From Streptomyces puniciscabiei (lineage in GTDB: Bacteria; Actinomycetota; Actinomycetes; Streptomycetales; Streptomycetaceae), in contig NZ_VFNX01000001.1 in NCBI RefSeq assembly GCF_006715785.1, positions 310,001-374,000 of the forward strand: a stretch of DNA of 64,000 bases, read 5' to 3'. This document shows, piece after piece, positions 7,960-17,003 of the stretch. The stretch's first letter is position 1. Each line of letters starts with the position of its first letter. The notes under the pieces were generated by a model. It was not told the origin of the DNA. It made no database searches and was given only the letters and a program-made list of their open reading frames with translations. Position numbers and translations under genes: made by a program.

Positions 7960-8883
7960 TCAACGCAGCGCGGGCTCGTCCACCGTAAGGGTGCCCGTCT
8001 GCGCGTCGAGTTCGGCCGTCATCCCGAACGGGACGGTCACCGCGTCGTCGCAGTGCCCGAATCCCAGCTCCTCCACCACCGGTACCCCGAGTCCGCCGAG
8101 CCGGTCGGCGAGGACCGGGCGCAGCTCCTCGTAACGGCCGCAGTCGCGCCAGGAGCCGAGCCCGACCCCGGCGACACCGTCGAGCCAGCCGGAGCGCGCC
8201 AACTGCGTCAGCAACCGGTCGACGCGGTACGGCACTTCGCCCACGTCCTCCAGGAGCAGCAGCCCGCCCCGCGCACCCGGCCGGGCGAACGCGGTGCCGA
8301 GGTCGGTGGCCAGCAGGCTGAGACAGCCGCCCAGCGTGACTCCCCGGGCCCGGCCGGGCGCCAGCGCGGTCCCGGCCGAGGTCAGGGTCCGGACACGCTC
8401 CGGAGCGAAGAGCGTGGCACGCAGATGCTCCTGTGCGCGGGCGCTCTTGATGAAGTCGACCCCGGCGGCGGCCGGTCCGTACAGGCTGACCAGGCCCAGC
8501 CGGGTGGCGAACGCCTGGTGCAGCACGGTGACGTCGCTGAAGCCGACGAACACCTTGGGACCGGCCGCGCGCATCGCCTCCCAGTCGAGCAGGTCGACCA
8601 TGCGCTGCGCCCCGTAGCCGCCACGGGCGCACAGCACCGCCGCCACGGACGGGTCGCACCAGGCCCGCTGCAGGTCGGCCGCGCGGTCGGCGTCACCGCC
8701 CGCGAGATACCCCAGCTCACCGTCCCTGTCGAGCACATGGGGCGCCACGACCGGATCCAGGTCCCAGCCGCGCAGCACGTCGAGCCCCGCCTGGAGCCGT
8801 TCCTCGGGCACCGGCCCGCTGGGGGCGACGACGGCCACGCGGGCGCCCGGGGCCAGCCGCTCAGGGCGCGTGAGCGGGTTCAC
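7960..8883 (-). CDS. Peptidase S66 (LD-carboxypeptidase-like)
   Basis: A 307-residue S66 serine peptidase, the family of LD-carboxypeptidases that trim tetrapeptides during murein recycling and of microcin-immunity protein MccF. The catalytic serine is in VGFSDVTVLHQ (about Ser116), the glutamate in LLLLEDVGE and the histidine in GFGHCDD. No signal peptide is present, so it acts in the cytoplasm on imported or recycled peptides. Its GTG start overlaps the stop of the upstream S9 peptidase by four bases (GTGA), so translation is probably coupled. It is the last gene of the four-peptidase operon. Confidence 0.88.
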   Translation of the reverse strand: MNPLTRPERLAPGARVAVVAPSGPVPEERLQAGLDVLRGWDLDPVVAPHVLDRDGELGYLAGGDADRAADLQRAWCDPSVAAVLCARGGYGAQRMVDLLDWEAMRAAGPKVFVGFSDVTVLHQAFATRLGLVSLYGPAAAGVDFIKSARAQEHLRATLFAPERVRTLTSAGTALAPGRARGVTLGGCLSLLATDLGTAFARPGARGGLLLLEDVGEVPYRVDRLLTQLARSGWLDGVAGVGLGSWRDCGRYEELRPVLADRLGGLGVPVVEELGFGHCDDAVTVPFGMTAELDAQTGTLTVDEPALR

Positions 8884-10844
8884 GCGTGCAGCTCCAGTCT
8901 CGGGACGTCCGGCACGTCCAGCTTGAACACCTGGGCGTACAGGGACAGTTCGGCCTCCAGGGCGCGCACCATGGTCTCCGCCCGCCGGAAACCGTGCCCC
9001 TCTCCCTCGAAGGTGAGGTAGGCGTGCGGCACGTCCCGGCCGGCGATCCGGGCGAGGAAGCGTTCGCACTGGGCGGGCGGGCAGATCACGTCGTCCAGGC
9101 CCTGCAGCAGCAGGAACGGCACGGTGAGCCGGTCGGCGTGGGTGCTCGGCGAGCGCTCGGTGTACCGGGCGGGCACCTCGGCGAGCGGGCCGATGAGCGA
9201 CTCCAGATAGCGGGACTCGAAGTCGTGGGTCTCCCCCGGTCCCCAGGTGGCCAGGTCCAGCACCGGGTAGAGGATGGTGCCGCAGGCGTAGACGTCGGTG
9301 GTGGTCAGGGAGGCGGCGGTGGTCCAGCCGCCCGCGCTGCCGCCCCGGATCGCGAGCCGGGCCGGATCGGCGGTGCCCTCGTCGGCGAGGGCGCGGGCGA
9401 CGGCCGCGCAGTCCTCGACATCGACCACGCCCCACTGCTCGCGCAGCCGCTCGCGGTAGGCCCGGCCGTATCCGGTGGAGCCGCCGTAGTTCACCTCCGC
9501 GACGCCGATGCCCCGCGAGGTGAAGTAGGCGATCTCCAGGTCCAGCACGAGCGGCACGCGGCTGGTGGGGCCACCGTGCGCCCAGATGACGTACGGCGGC
9601 AACTCGCCGTCGCAGGCGGTGCGTTCGGGGTGGTGCGGCGGGTAGAGGTGGGCGTGCACCTCGCGGCCGTCCGGGCCGGTGAAGACGCGGATCTGCGGCT
9701 CCGGATAGTAAGCGGGGTCGACTGCGTCCCGGTGCCGGGCACCGATCACGCGGGCCCGGCCGGTGACGGTGTCCAGCTCGACCACCTCGTACGCGGTGCG
9801 CGGGCCGGCGCCGACCGCGACCACCCGGGCGCCGTGGGCCGCGAGGGTGGCGCCGAACTCGGTCCACGGCCCCGCAACGTCGACGATCTCCCCGGATTTC
9901 GGGTCCAGTATCCCGAGCACGGTCGACCCGCGACCGTGCACGACCGCCACCAGGCCGTTGTCCAGCGGCGCGAACCAGCGCAGACCCGGCTTCCACAACG
10001 GGCCCGCGAACTCCTCCTCGCGCGGGCACAGCGGGGCGCCGTCCCGGTACAGGTTCCACCAGCCGCTGCGGTCGCTCGCATGAAGAAGACGGTTGTCCGC
10101 GGACCAGTCGGCCTGTGCGATCGCCTCGCCGGGCCCACCGGCCACCGTGCGGACGGCATGCAGGATGCCGTCGTCACCGATCTCGCCGACCAGCAGTTCC
10201 GTGCCGTCCCAGGGCATGCGCGGATGGTCCCAGGCGAGCCAGGCCGCGCGCCGGCCGTCCGGGGAGACGCGGGGACCGGTGACGAACCGATGCCGGGCGT
10301 CGGTGAGTTCGCGTACGGCCGAGCGGTCCTTGGCGGCGGATCCGTCCAGCGGTACGGCCGCCAGGACCCGGCGCACGTCCGAGGGGCCGTCCCCGGTGAA
10401 CTCCTCCAGCACACACCACACCTCGCCGCGCGCGAGGTCCAGGTGCGGGTCGGCCCAGCGCAGTCCGGCGCCCACCGGGGACACGGGGGTCAGCGGGCGC
10501 GGCTCGCCGCCGGGCTCGTACCGGTACAGCCGCTGGTCGGCGAAGTGCGTGAACACGACGACCGGTGTGCCGTCCTGCGGCACACCGGCCCAGGGCCGGC
10601 CGCCGTACTCCACCACCCGGTTGCGCACGTTCCAGGGCGCGGGCAGCACCTCCTGCTCCGTGCCCTCGGCCGTGCGCCGTACCAGCGCCCGGCGGCCGCC
10701 CTCGGCCGGCCGCGGCTCGGTCCACCACACCTCGTCCCCGACGAAACCCACCCACTCCGGCTGCCCGTCGTGCGCGGCGGCCAGGGCCGCGTGGATGGGG
10801 GACGGCCAGGATCCGTACGGCGTCTTGAGCACCCTCTCCCCCAT
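8880..10844 (-). CDS. S9-family prolyl oligopeptidase / acylaminoacyl peptidase
   Basis: A 654-residue protein with an N-terminal seven-bladed beta-propeller-like region (about residues 1-390) and a C-terminal alpha/beta hydrolase domain. The nucleophile motif is IRGGSAGGW (about Ser503), the acid lies in LQGLDDVICPP (about Asp585) and the histidine in EGEGHGFRR (about His617). No export signal is seen, so it should be a cytosolic oligopeptidase that cleaves short peptides. It begins three bases after the M20 gene and overlaps the S66 gene, as expected within one transcript. Confidence 0.9.
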   Translation of the reverse strand: MGERVLKTPYGSWPSPIHAALAAAHDGQPEWVGFVGDEVWWTEPRPAEGGRRALVRRTAEGTEQEVLPAPWNVRNRVVEYGGRPWAGVPQDGTPVVVFTHFADQRLYRYEPGGEPRPLTPVSPVGAGLRWADPHLDLARGEVWCVLEEFTGDGPSDVRRVLAAVPLDGSAAKDRSAVRELTDARHRFVTGPRVSPDGRRAAWLAWDHPRMPWDGTELLVGEIGDDGILHAVRTVAGGPGEAIAQADWSADNRLLHASDRSGWWNLYRDGAPLCPREEEFAGPLWKPGLRWFAPLDNGLVAVVHGRGSTVLGILDPKSGEIVDVAGPWTEFGATLAAHGARVVAVGAGPRTAYEVVELDTVTGRARVIGARHRDAVDPAYYPEPQIRVFTGPDGREVHAHLYPPHHPERTACDGELPPYVIWAHGGPTSRVPLVLDLEIAYFTSRGIGVAEVNYGGSTGYGRAYRERLREQWGVVDVEDCAAVARALADEGTADPARLAIRGGSAGGWTTAASLTTTDVYACGTILYPVLDLATWGPGETHDFESRYLESLIGPLAEVPARYTERSPSTHADRLTVPFLLLQGLDDVICPPAQCERFLARIAGRDVPHAYLTFEGEGHGFRRAETMVRALEAELSLYAQVFKLDVPDVPRLELHA

Positions 10845-10847
10845 CCC

Positions 10848-12152
10848 CTAGGCCGTCCGCAGGAAGCGGTCGAGCACCCGGACGCCGAAGTGCAGTGCCT
10901 CGATGGGCACCCGCTCGTCCACTCCGTGGAACAGCGCCTGGTAGTCGAGGCCCTCGGGCAGCTTCAGCGGGGCGAACCCGTAGCCGGTGACGCCGAGCCG
11001 GGAGAACTGCTTGGCGTCCGTGCCACCGGACATGCAGTACGGCACCACATGGCCTTCGGGCGCGAACTCCTCGACGGCGGCACGCATCCGCGCGAAGGTC
11101 GGCGAGTCCACCGGCGCCTGCAGGGCCACCTCCCGGTGCGCGAACTCCCAGCTCACGTCGGGGCCGGTCAGGCGGTCGAGGGTCGCGGTGAACTCCTCCT
11201 CGGTGCCCGGCAGACAGCGCCCGTCGACGTAGGCGACCGCTTCCCCGGGGATGACGTTCAGCTTGTAACCGGCCTCCAGCATGGTCGGGTTGGTGCTGTT
11301 GCGGACGGTCGCCTCGACCAGCCCGGCCGCCGGCCCGAGCTTCTCCAGCAGCCGGTCCACGTCCCGGAAGTCGGGCTCGATGCCGTACACGGCGGCGAGT
11401 TCGGTGAGCGCGGCCCGCACGGTCGGGGTGAGCCTCAGCGGCCACTCGTGCTCGCCGATGCGGGTGACCGCGGCGGCGAGCCGGGTCACCGCGTTCTCCT
11501 GGTTCACCTTGGAGCCGTGCCCGGCCCGGCCGCGCGCGGTGAGCTTCAGCCAGCCGGTGCCGCGCTCCCCCGCCGCGATGGGGTAGAGCTGCCGGCCGGC
11601 GCCGTCGTGGAAGGTGAAGGCGCCGGACTCGCTGATGCCCTCGGTGCAGCCCTCGAACAGCTCGGGGTGCTCGTCGGCGAGGAATCCGGAGCCGTCCTCG
11701 GCGCTGGCCTCCTCGTCGGCGGTGAACGCGAGGACGATGTCCCGGCGCGGCCGTACGCCCTCGCGGGCCCAGGCGCGGACGACCGCGAGGATCATCGCGT
11801 CCATGTTCTTCATGTCGACGGCGCCCCTCCCCCACACCACCCCGTCGCGGATCTCGCCGGAGAACGGGTGCACGCTCCAGTCGGCGGCCTGAGCGGGCAC
11901 CACGTCGAGATGACCGTGGACCAGCAGCGCGTCGGCGGACGGGTCGGTGCCCTCGATCCGCGCGACGACGTTGGTGCGTTCCGGTGTCCGCTCCAGCAGC
12001 ACCGGTTCCACTCCGGCCCCGGCCAGCCGTTCGGCGGCGTACTCCGCGGCGGGCCGCTCCCGGCAGTCCCCGCCGCCCCGGTTGGTGGTGTCGATGCGGA
12101 TCAGCCCGGAGGTGAACTCCACCACTTCGTCGAGTGCCTGCTGGTCAGCCAT
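10848..12152 (-). CDS. M20/M25/M40-family metallopeptidase
   Basis: A 434-residue zinc-dependent exopeptidase or deacylase of the M20 family. Metal and catalytic motifs are in order: LLVHGHLDVVPA, VWGRGAVDMKN, and AFTADEEASAEDG with the paired glutamates. The dimerisation insert contains the GRAGHGSKVN histidine segment, and a late histidine lies in EALHFGVRV. The ATG at 12152 has a strong GGAGGAG upstream and overlaps the 3' end of the M55 gene by eight bases. Substrates of this family range from dipeptides to N-acyl amino acids; the operon context favours peptides. Confidence 0.9.
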   Translation of the reverse strand: MADQQALDEVVEFTSGLIRIDTTNRGGGDCRERPAAEYAAERLAGAGVEPVLLERTPERTNVVARIEGTDPSADALLVHGHLDVVPAQAADWSVHPFSGEIRDGVVWGRGAVDMKNMDAMILAVVRAWAREGVRPRRDIVLAFTADEEASAEDGSGFLADEHPELFEGCTEGISESGAFTFHDGAGRQLYPIAAGERGTGWLKLTARGRAGHGSKVNQENAVTRLAAAVTRIGEHEWPLRLTPTVRAALTELAAVYGIEPDFRDVDRLLEKLGPAAGLVEATVRNSTNPTMLEAGYKLNVIPGEAVAYVDGRCLPGTEEEFTATLDRLTGPDVSWEFAHREVALQAPVDSPTFARMRAAVEEFAPEGHVVPYCMSGGTDAKQFSRLGVTGYGFAPLKLPEGLDYQALFHGVDERVPIEALHFGVRVLDRFLRTA

Positions 12153-12978
12153 ACTGCTCCTCCACGGCGGCGGAGACGATCGTGGTGACCGCCTTGAACG
12201 TCCTGATCCCCTCGTACATCGTGGCGCTGGTGTACGCCACCTTCCGCTCCCCGATCCGCGCGACCCCGGGCACGACGGTCGCGGCCATCGCCAGGTGCTC
12301 GGCGTCGAACTCCACGGCGACCGTGAAGGGCCCGGCCTCCACGGGCTGGTGGCGCACCGCCAGCCGGGCGGCCTCCTTCGCGGCGGCACGGATGTCGGCG
12401 GCCGTGCGCGCAGGGGTCCGGCACACCGCCGCATACCGGGACACATGGTCTTTCACCGCGACCTTCAGCGCCTCCGGCGCGTAGCCGAGCGCGTCCTCGC
12501 AGGCCACGTCGTCGCCGGTGACGAGGACGACGGGGACGCCGTACTCGGCGACGACATGCGCGTTGAGCAGACCCTCGCTGGCGCGCACGTCGTTCAGCCA
12601 CACCCCGGTGATCTGGTTGGCGAGGTAGGTGTGGGCGAGGACGCCCTCCATGCCGGCGCCCGCGTGGTAGCCGACGAAGGCGATGCCGTCGACGTCACCG
12701 TGCTGCACGCCCTCGACCATCGACAGCGCCTTGTGGCGTCCGGTGAGCATCTCGGCCCGCTCGTCGAGCCGCTCCAGCAGCAGGTTGCGCATGGTCCAGT
12801 GGGCCTCGTTGACCAGGACCTGCTCCGCACCGCCGTCGAAGAAGCCCTCCACGGCGGCGTTCACGTCCGAGGTGAACATCGACCGGCACCGCTCCCACTG
12901 CGGCGTCCCCGGCAGCACATCGGCCGGCCAGGTGACGCCGGTGGCCCCCTCCATGTCGGCACTGATGAGGATCTTCAT
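12145..12978 (-). CDS. dppA: M55-family D-aminopeptidase (DppA-like)
   Basis: A 277-residue zinc peptidase related to Bacillus DppA, which releases D-amino acids from D-amino-acid peptides. The family metal ligands are visible: Asp8 and Glu10 in SADMEGATG, a histidine in VNEAHWTMRNL, and another in FVGYHAGAG. It is the first gene of a compact minus-strand operon with M20, S9 and S66 peptidases. The pairing with an S66 enzyme suggests processing of peptides containing D-residues, such as cell-wall fragments. That pathway is an inference; the family assignment is secure. Confidence 0.92.
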   Translation of the reverse strand: MKILISADMEGATGVTWPADVLPGTPQWERCRSMFTSDVNAAVEGFFDGGAEQVLVNEAHWTMRNLLLERLDERAEMLTGRHKALSMVEGVQHGDVDGIAFVGYHAGAGMEGVLAHTYLANQITGVWLNDVRASEGLLNAHVVAEYGVPVVLVTGDDVACEDALGYAPEALKVAVKDHVSRYAAVCRTPARTAADIRAAAKEAARLAVRHQPVEAGPFTVAVEFDAEHLAMAATVVPGVARIGERKVAYTSATMYEGIRTFKAVTTIVSAAVEEQYG

Positions 12979-13012
12979 GCCGAGTCACGTTACGCGGCGA
13001 GCGGGCACCGGG

Positions 13013-13150
13013 CTACGGTCCGCGCCGCCAGTCCCACTGCGGTTCCCGCTGGAACCGCGGCAGGACCTCCTCGTATTCGATGAGTTCGCCGTAATTCGTG
13101 TCCAGCAGGCCTGACAGGCCCTGGAACACTTGGCCCAGGAGATCGCGAAT
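13013..13150 (-). pseudogene. Orphan C-terminal fragment of an unrecognised protein
   Basis: Minus-strand reading gives about 45 protein-like residues ending GELIEYEEVLPRF, then a short tail and TAG at 13013. The composition is normal for a folded acidic protein, but there is no credible start: upstream of about 13150 the frame becomes low-quality, Gly/His/Arg-rich sequence. I read it as the remaining C-terminus of a deleted gene, abutting or overlapping the plus-strand fragment that follows. The parent family is not recognised. Confidence 0.35.
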
Positions 13151-13457
13151 GCAGGAAACTCCGGCAACATGCTCGCCTCCGGGCAGACGCATACGGTGCC
13201 GGGCGGCGGTGTGGTGAACACCGGTGACGCCGTGGTCTTCCTCGCCTTCGCCACCGGCGGCGCGACCAAGGGCGCCACGGGCACCATCACCTACGGCAGG
13301 AACGACTGCCTGGATCCCGACGGTTACCAGGACGGCACCCTGATGGGAACGGCGGAGAACCTCAGCCCCCAGTACGACTCGTCCCTGCCCCTGACCGTCG
13401 GCGGCTGCGTCAATAGCGCCTCCGCCCCGAGTCCGTACCTGGGGTTCCCCAACGCCA
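13130..13457 (+). pseudogene. Fragment of a probable secreted Gly/Thr-rich protein
   Basis: The plus-strand frame shows about 100 residues with strong G/C-ending codon bias. It includes NMLASGQTHTVPGGGVVNTG, later FATGGATKGATG, and two cysteines (NDCLDPDG and GGCVN) that suggest an extracellular disulfide-bonded protein. No signal peptide or convincing start lies upstream, and no stop occurs before the hairpin at 13459. Both ends therefore appear lost. I do not recognise the family; it may be a remnant of a larger secreted protein joined to the unrelated fragment on its left. Confidence 0.4.
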
Positions 13458-13458
13458 G

Positions 13459-13497
13459 GGGCCCCCGGCCGCTCCCGGAAGGAGCGGCCGGGGGCCC
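13459..13497 (-). terminator. Strong hairpin terminator below the methyltransferase gene
   Basis: Perfect 17-bp inverted repeat (13459-13475 with 13481-13497) around a five-base loop, 23 bases past the methyltransferase stop codon. It has no long T-run, as is usual for streptomycete terminators. Confidence 0.8.
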
Positions 13498-13520
13498 GCC
13501 CGTTCCCGCGGGCGTGCGGG

Positions 13521-14240
13521 CTACGCGCCGGCGAGGACGAACCAGCGGGCCGGCAGGTCGATGCGGGTGCCGTCGGCCAGGTCCTCGGTCTGCGGCAGGA
13601 CCGTCTCGCCCTCGGCGAGGATCTTCAGACCGGCCTCGCCGAGCAGCCGCGGGATCTCCGTGTCGTCGGCGTCGGCCGGCTTGAGCCCGTGGTGGAAGAC
13701 GCGCTGCAGCTTGGGCCCCGGACCGCCCGCCTGGGTGGCGGCGCGCCGCAGCACGTCCCGCGAGCCGGAGGTCAGCTCGACGACGAAGGCGCGGCCCTCG
13801 GTGCCGATGAGTGCCGAGACGGCGGCGGCCACCGCGGGCCGCGCCTCGGGTTCACTCTGGTGGATGACGGCACGCATGTAGACATTGACGTCGCCGAGGC
13901 GCTCGTGCAGGGCGCGTACGGCATCGGAGTCGGTGAGGTCGAGCTGCTGGAACTCCACGGTGCCGTCCTGCGTGGCTCGGCGGGCGTGCTCGACGGCGGC
14001 ATGCGAGAGGTCGACTCCGACTGCGCGCGCGAACCGGGTGGCGAGGTAGCGGGTCTGAGTGCCGTTGCCGCAGCCGAGGTCGACGATGGTGCGCGCCGGG
14101 TCCGCGTGGGGCAGGAGGAGAGCGGTGTGCGGTTCGGCGGACAGGGCGGGATCGCAGTCCCAGATCGCCTCCCCCGCGTCGTCGGAGGTCTCGCTCCAGT
14201 AACTCTCCCAGTTGCTGCGGTACTTGTCCGAGACGTTCAT
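13521..14240 (-). CDS. Class I SAM-dependent methyltransferase
   Basis: A 239-residue Rossmann-fold methyltransferase. Motif I is IVDLGCGNGTQTRYLA, followed by the acidic-strand motif AVGVDLSHAAVEHARR and motif QQLDLTDSDAV; these form the S-adenosylmethionine pocket. The later segment (VNVYMRAVIHQSEPEAR) replaces the usual catalytic-loop motif and gives no clear substrate. It is monocistronic: a strong hairpin lies downstream and a 143-base gap separates it from the phosphatase upstream. The target (small molecule, lipid or protein) is unknown. Confidence 0.82.
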   Translation of the reverse strand: MNVSDKYRSNWESYWSETSDDAGEAIWDCDPALSAEPHTALLLPHADPARTIVDLGCGNGTQTRYLATRFARAVGVDLSHAAVEHARRATQDGTVEFQQLDLTDSDAVRALHERLGDVNVYMRAVIHQSEPEARPAVAAAVSALIGTEGRAFVVELTSGSRDVLRRAATQAGGPGPKLQRVFHHGLKPADADDTEIPRLLGEAGLKILAEGETVLPQTEDLADGTRIDLPARWFVLAGA

Positions 14241-14383
14241 GCGAATCTCCCCACGGTTCGGTTCCGTGATCGGGATATCGCGAGGGCCCGGAGCGGGGCA
14301 AGGGGCTGAAGGCCACCTTCACCGGATGTACGGACCCCGTTCCACCTGCGGGGGCGCGCAAGAACGGCCCGCAAGCCCCCTCG

Positions 14384-16837
14384 TCATCTCCTTCCGGCGA
14401 GAGCCTGTTCGAACCAGACGGTCTTGCGGTGCCCGCTGGCACTGGCGCCCCACTCCCGGGCCAGCCGGCTGACCACCCGCAGACCGCGGCCCGCCTCGTC
14501 GTAGGGGTCGGCGCCGAGCATCTCGGGCAGCCCCGGTTCGTCGTCGGTGACCTCGAAGAGCAGGGCGTCGGTGCGGACCACGCGCAGTCCGACCGGCTCG
14601 CTCACGGCGTGCCGTACGGCGTTGGTGACCACCTCGCTGACCAGCAGCTCGGCCGTCTCCACGGCCTGCGGCAGACCCCATGCCAGCAGCCGCTCCCGGA
14701 CCAGGCGGCGGGCCCGGCCCACCTCGCGCGGGTCGGCCTCGAGCCGCCACTCGGCGACCTGTTCGGCGGGGACGCCGTTGAGGCGGGCCATCAGCAGGGC
14801 GACGTCGTCCTTGCGGCCGCCGCGCGTGTTCAGGGCGCGGATGATGGTGTCGCAGGCGTCGTCCATGGAGGCGGCGGGGTGGGCGGCGGACTCGCAGAGC
14901 GCGGCGAGGCCCTCGCCGATGTCGGAGCCGCGCACCTCGACCAGGCCGTCGGTGCACAGCACCAGCCGGTCGCCGGGCGAGACCTTGACCCGGGTCGCCT
15001 CGAAGGGCACGCCGCCGACGCCTATGGGGGCGCCGGTGGGCAGGTCGAGGAGTTCGCTGCTGCCGTCCTCGGCGCGGACCAGCACGGGCGGGATGTGTCC
15101 GGCGTTGGCCAGGTGCAGTTCACCGCGGATCGGGTCGTAGACGGCGTACAGACAGGTGGCGAGGTAGTTGTCGCCGAGCCGGCGGGCCAGGTCGTCGAGG
15201 TTGCGCAGCAGCTGGGCGGGCGGGGTCTCCATGGTGGCCATGGTCTGTACGGCGGTGCGCAACTGGCCCATCATCGCGGCCGAGTTGAGGCCGTGGCCCA
15301 TGACGTCGCCGACCACGAGGGCGGTGCGCGAGCCGGGCAGTTTGATGGTGTCGAACCAGTCGCCGCCGATCCGCCCGAGCCGGGTGCCCGGCAGATAGCG
15401 GGTGGCGATGTCGCAGCCGGCCATCCGCGGCGTCACCTGCGGGAGCATGCTGTCCTGCAGGGTGTCGGCGACGTTCTCCTGGTAGGTGTACATGCGGGCG
15501 TTGTCGAGCACGAGGCCCGCGCGTGCGGCGAGTTCGGCGCCGGTGGTGCGGTCCATGTCGTCGAAGCCCGGCCGGTCGGGGCGGCGCATCAGCACCATGA
15601 AGCCGAGGACGACGTTGCGCGCCTTGAGCGGGACGATCAGCAGGGAGCGGCCGCCGATGAGCGGCCTGAGGTCGCGCTTCTCGAACTCGCCGGAGATCCG
15701 CTCGGACAGCTCCTCGGTGACCCTCGGGATGAGCACCGGTTCCCCGGTGACCATGCACTTGTAGAACGGCGTGTGTTCCGGGAACGCGAAGGACTCGCCG
15801 ACCGGCACGGTGTCGTCCCAGCGGCCCGGTTCGTCGTTGTGCTCGACCCACACGCGGAACATCACGGTCTGCGCGTCCGGCGGGCCGTCCGGGAAGCCCT
15901 CGCCCGCGAGGACGGCCGCGCGCAGATGGGTACCGGCGAAGTCGGCGAACCGGGGTACGGCGGCGCTGGTGACCTCGCGGATGGTCTCGCCGAGGTCGAG
16001 GGAGGAGCCGATGGCGGAACTGACCTCGTTCAGGAACTCCAGCCGCTCGCGCACGGCGGCGTACTCGAGCTCCTGCTCGGCACCGGCCGGGACGACGACC
16101 GGGATCGTGCGCTGCTGGGGCAGGACGGCCTCGGCGCGCTGACGCCCGGCCCGCCGGGGCACGCCCCAGTACGGGGTCACGGGCACCCGGTCGAACTGGC
16201 TGAACTCCAGAACCGGATAGCCCAGTTCCAGCACCTGGGAGACGATACGGCCGCTCAGGCCCGGTCCCATGTTGGGCAGGATCTCGGGCAGCCGGCGTTC
16301 GAGTTCCTCGGAGGCGGGCAGCTCGGTGTGGCGGGCGAAGCCCGGCGAGATGCGTTCGGCGGTCTCGTCGTCGTAGCCGCGTTCGTCGCGCAGCCGGGTG
16401 GCGTCGGCGGCGAGCACCAGCAGCCGGGACGGGCCGGGGCCGACCAGCGGATAGGCCCACCAGAGGACGTCGAGCCGCTCGCCGTCGGGCTCCTGGCCGT
16501 GCGGGACGAGGCGGGCGCGGCCCGCGGTGGCGTAGGCGGTGCGGCCGTCGAGGGAGGACTCGAGGTCGGGGCCGAGCCCGTCGTACTCCTCGTAGGCGTC
16601 CGGCATCGCGCCGCCGTGCAGGTCCTCGGGGAGGGCGCCCGAGACGGGCAGCAGGTCGGCCGCGGCACGGCCGACGGCTTCCTGCCTGCCCACGCCGAAC
16701 AAACGGCGTGCGCCGCTGCTCCAGTGGGACACCAGGCCGTCGCGGTCGACGACGACCACGGCCAGCGGAATCCGGCCCGCCGCCGCGTCGCCGACGCCGC
16801 GCCCGGGAGGTGTGTCCCGCTCGCTGCCACGGTCCAT
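14384..16837 (-). CDS. PAS-GAF-SpoIIE phosphatase with C-terminal anti-sigma-type kinase domain
   Basis: A multi-domain regulator of 817 residues. A PAS domain (about 20-130, LAVVVVDRDGLVSHWS) is followed by a linker, a GAF domain (about 265-440, EVSSAIGSSLDLGETIREVT) and a PP2C-like SpoIIE domain (about 460-670). The SpoIIE metal motifs are GGDWFDTIKLPG, VGDVMGHGLNSAAMMG and VLCTDGLVEVR. A HATPase_c_2 domain (about 685-815) carries ELLVSEVVTNAVRHAV and GRGLRVVSRLAREWG. Proteins of this design dephosphorylate anti-anti-sigma factors and can also bind sigma or antagonist proteins, so stress or developmental partner-switching is likely. No partner gene is adjacent. The gap 16838-17003 contains no gene. 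Confidence 0.9.
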   Translation of the reverse strand: MDRGSERDTPPGRGVGDAAAGRIPLAVVVVDRDGLVSHWSSGARRLFGVGRQEAVGRAAADLLPVSGALPEDLHGGAMPDAYEEYDGLGPDLESSLDGRTAYATAGRARLVPHGQEPDGERLDVLWWAYPLVGPGPSRLLVLAADATRLRDERGYDDETAERISPGFARHTELPASEELERRLPEILPNMGPGLSGRIVSQVLELGYPVLEFSQFDRVPVTPYWGVPRRAGRQRAEAVLPQQRTIPVVVPAGAEQELEYAAVRERLEFLNEVSSAIGSSLDLGETIREVTSAAVPRFADFAGTHLRAAVLAGEGFPDGPPDAQTVMFRVWVEHNDEPGRWDDTVPVGESFAFPEHTPFYKCMVTGEPVLIPRVTEELSERISGEFEKRDLRPLIGGRSLLIVPLKARNVVLGFMVLMRRPDRPGFDDMDRTTGAELAARAGLVLDNARMYTYQENVADTLQDSMLPQVTPRMAGCDIATRYLPGTRLGRIGGDWFDTIKLPGSRTALVVGDVMGHGLNSAAMMGQLRTAVQTMATMETPPAQLLRNLDDLARRLGDNYLATCLYAVYDPIRGELHLANAGHIPPVLVRAEDGSSELLDLPTGAPIGVGGVPFEATRVKVSPGDRLVLCTDGLVEVRGSDIGEGLAALCESAAHPAASMDDACDTIIRALNTRGGRKDDVALLMARLNGVPAEQVAEWRLEADPREVGRARRLVRERLLAWGLPQAVETAELLVSEVVTNAVRHAVSEPVGLRVVRTDALLFEVTDDEPGLPEMLGADPYDEAGRGLRVVSRLAREWGASASGHRKTVWFEQALAGRR

Positions 16838-17003
16838 GGCCCAGGCCCTCTCTCCCCACGGCTGTACGCAAACGATCTGTGCCGCCCGCCACTACGGTAC
16901 GGCGACGGCTGGTCGCGATGTGTGGCAATCCTGGAATTGGTTTCACCGGATCGCACCGGCGCGCAGCTCAGCGCCCCGCGGGCGCCGCCCCGTCCCCGCC
17001 CTG

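Noticed and set aside
8886..12188. 1100-codon open frame on the plus strand across the peptidase operon
   Set aside because: Antisense to four well-defined peptidases; no motifs and a typical shadow composition (Gly/Val/His/Arg).
12985..13290. Minus-strand 101-codon frame with a methionine start near the M55 gene
   Set aside because: Composition is not protein-like; a different minus frame in the same place gives the better fragment that is reported.
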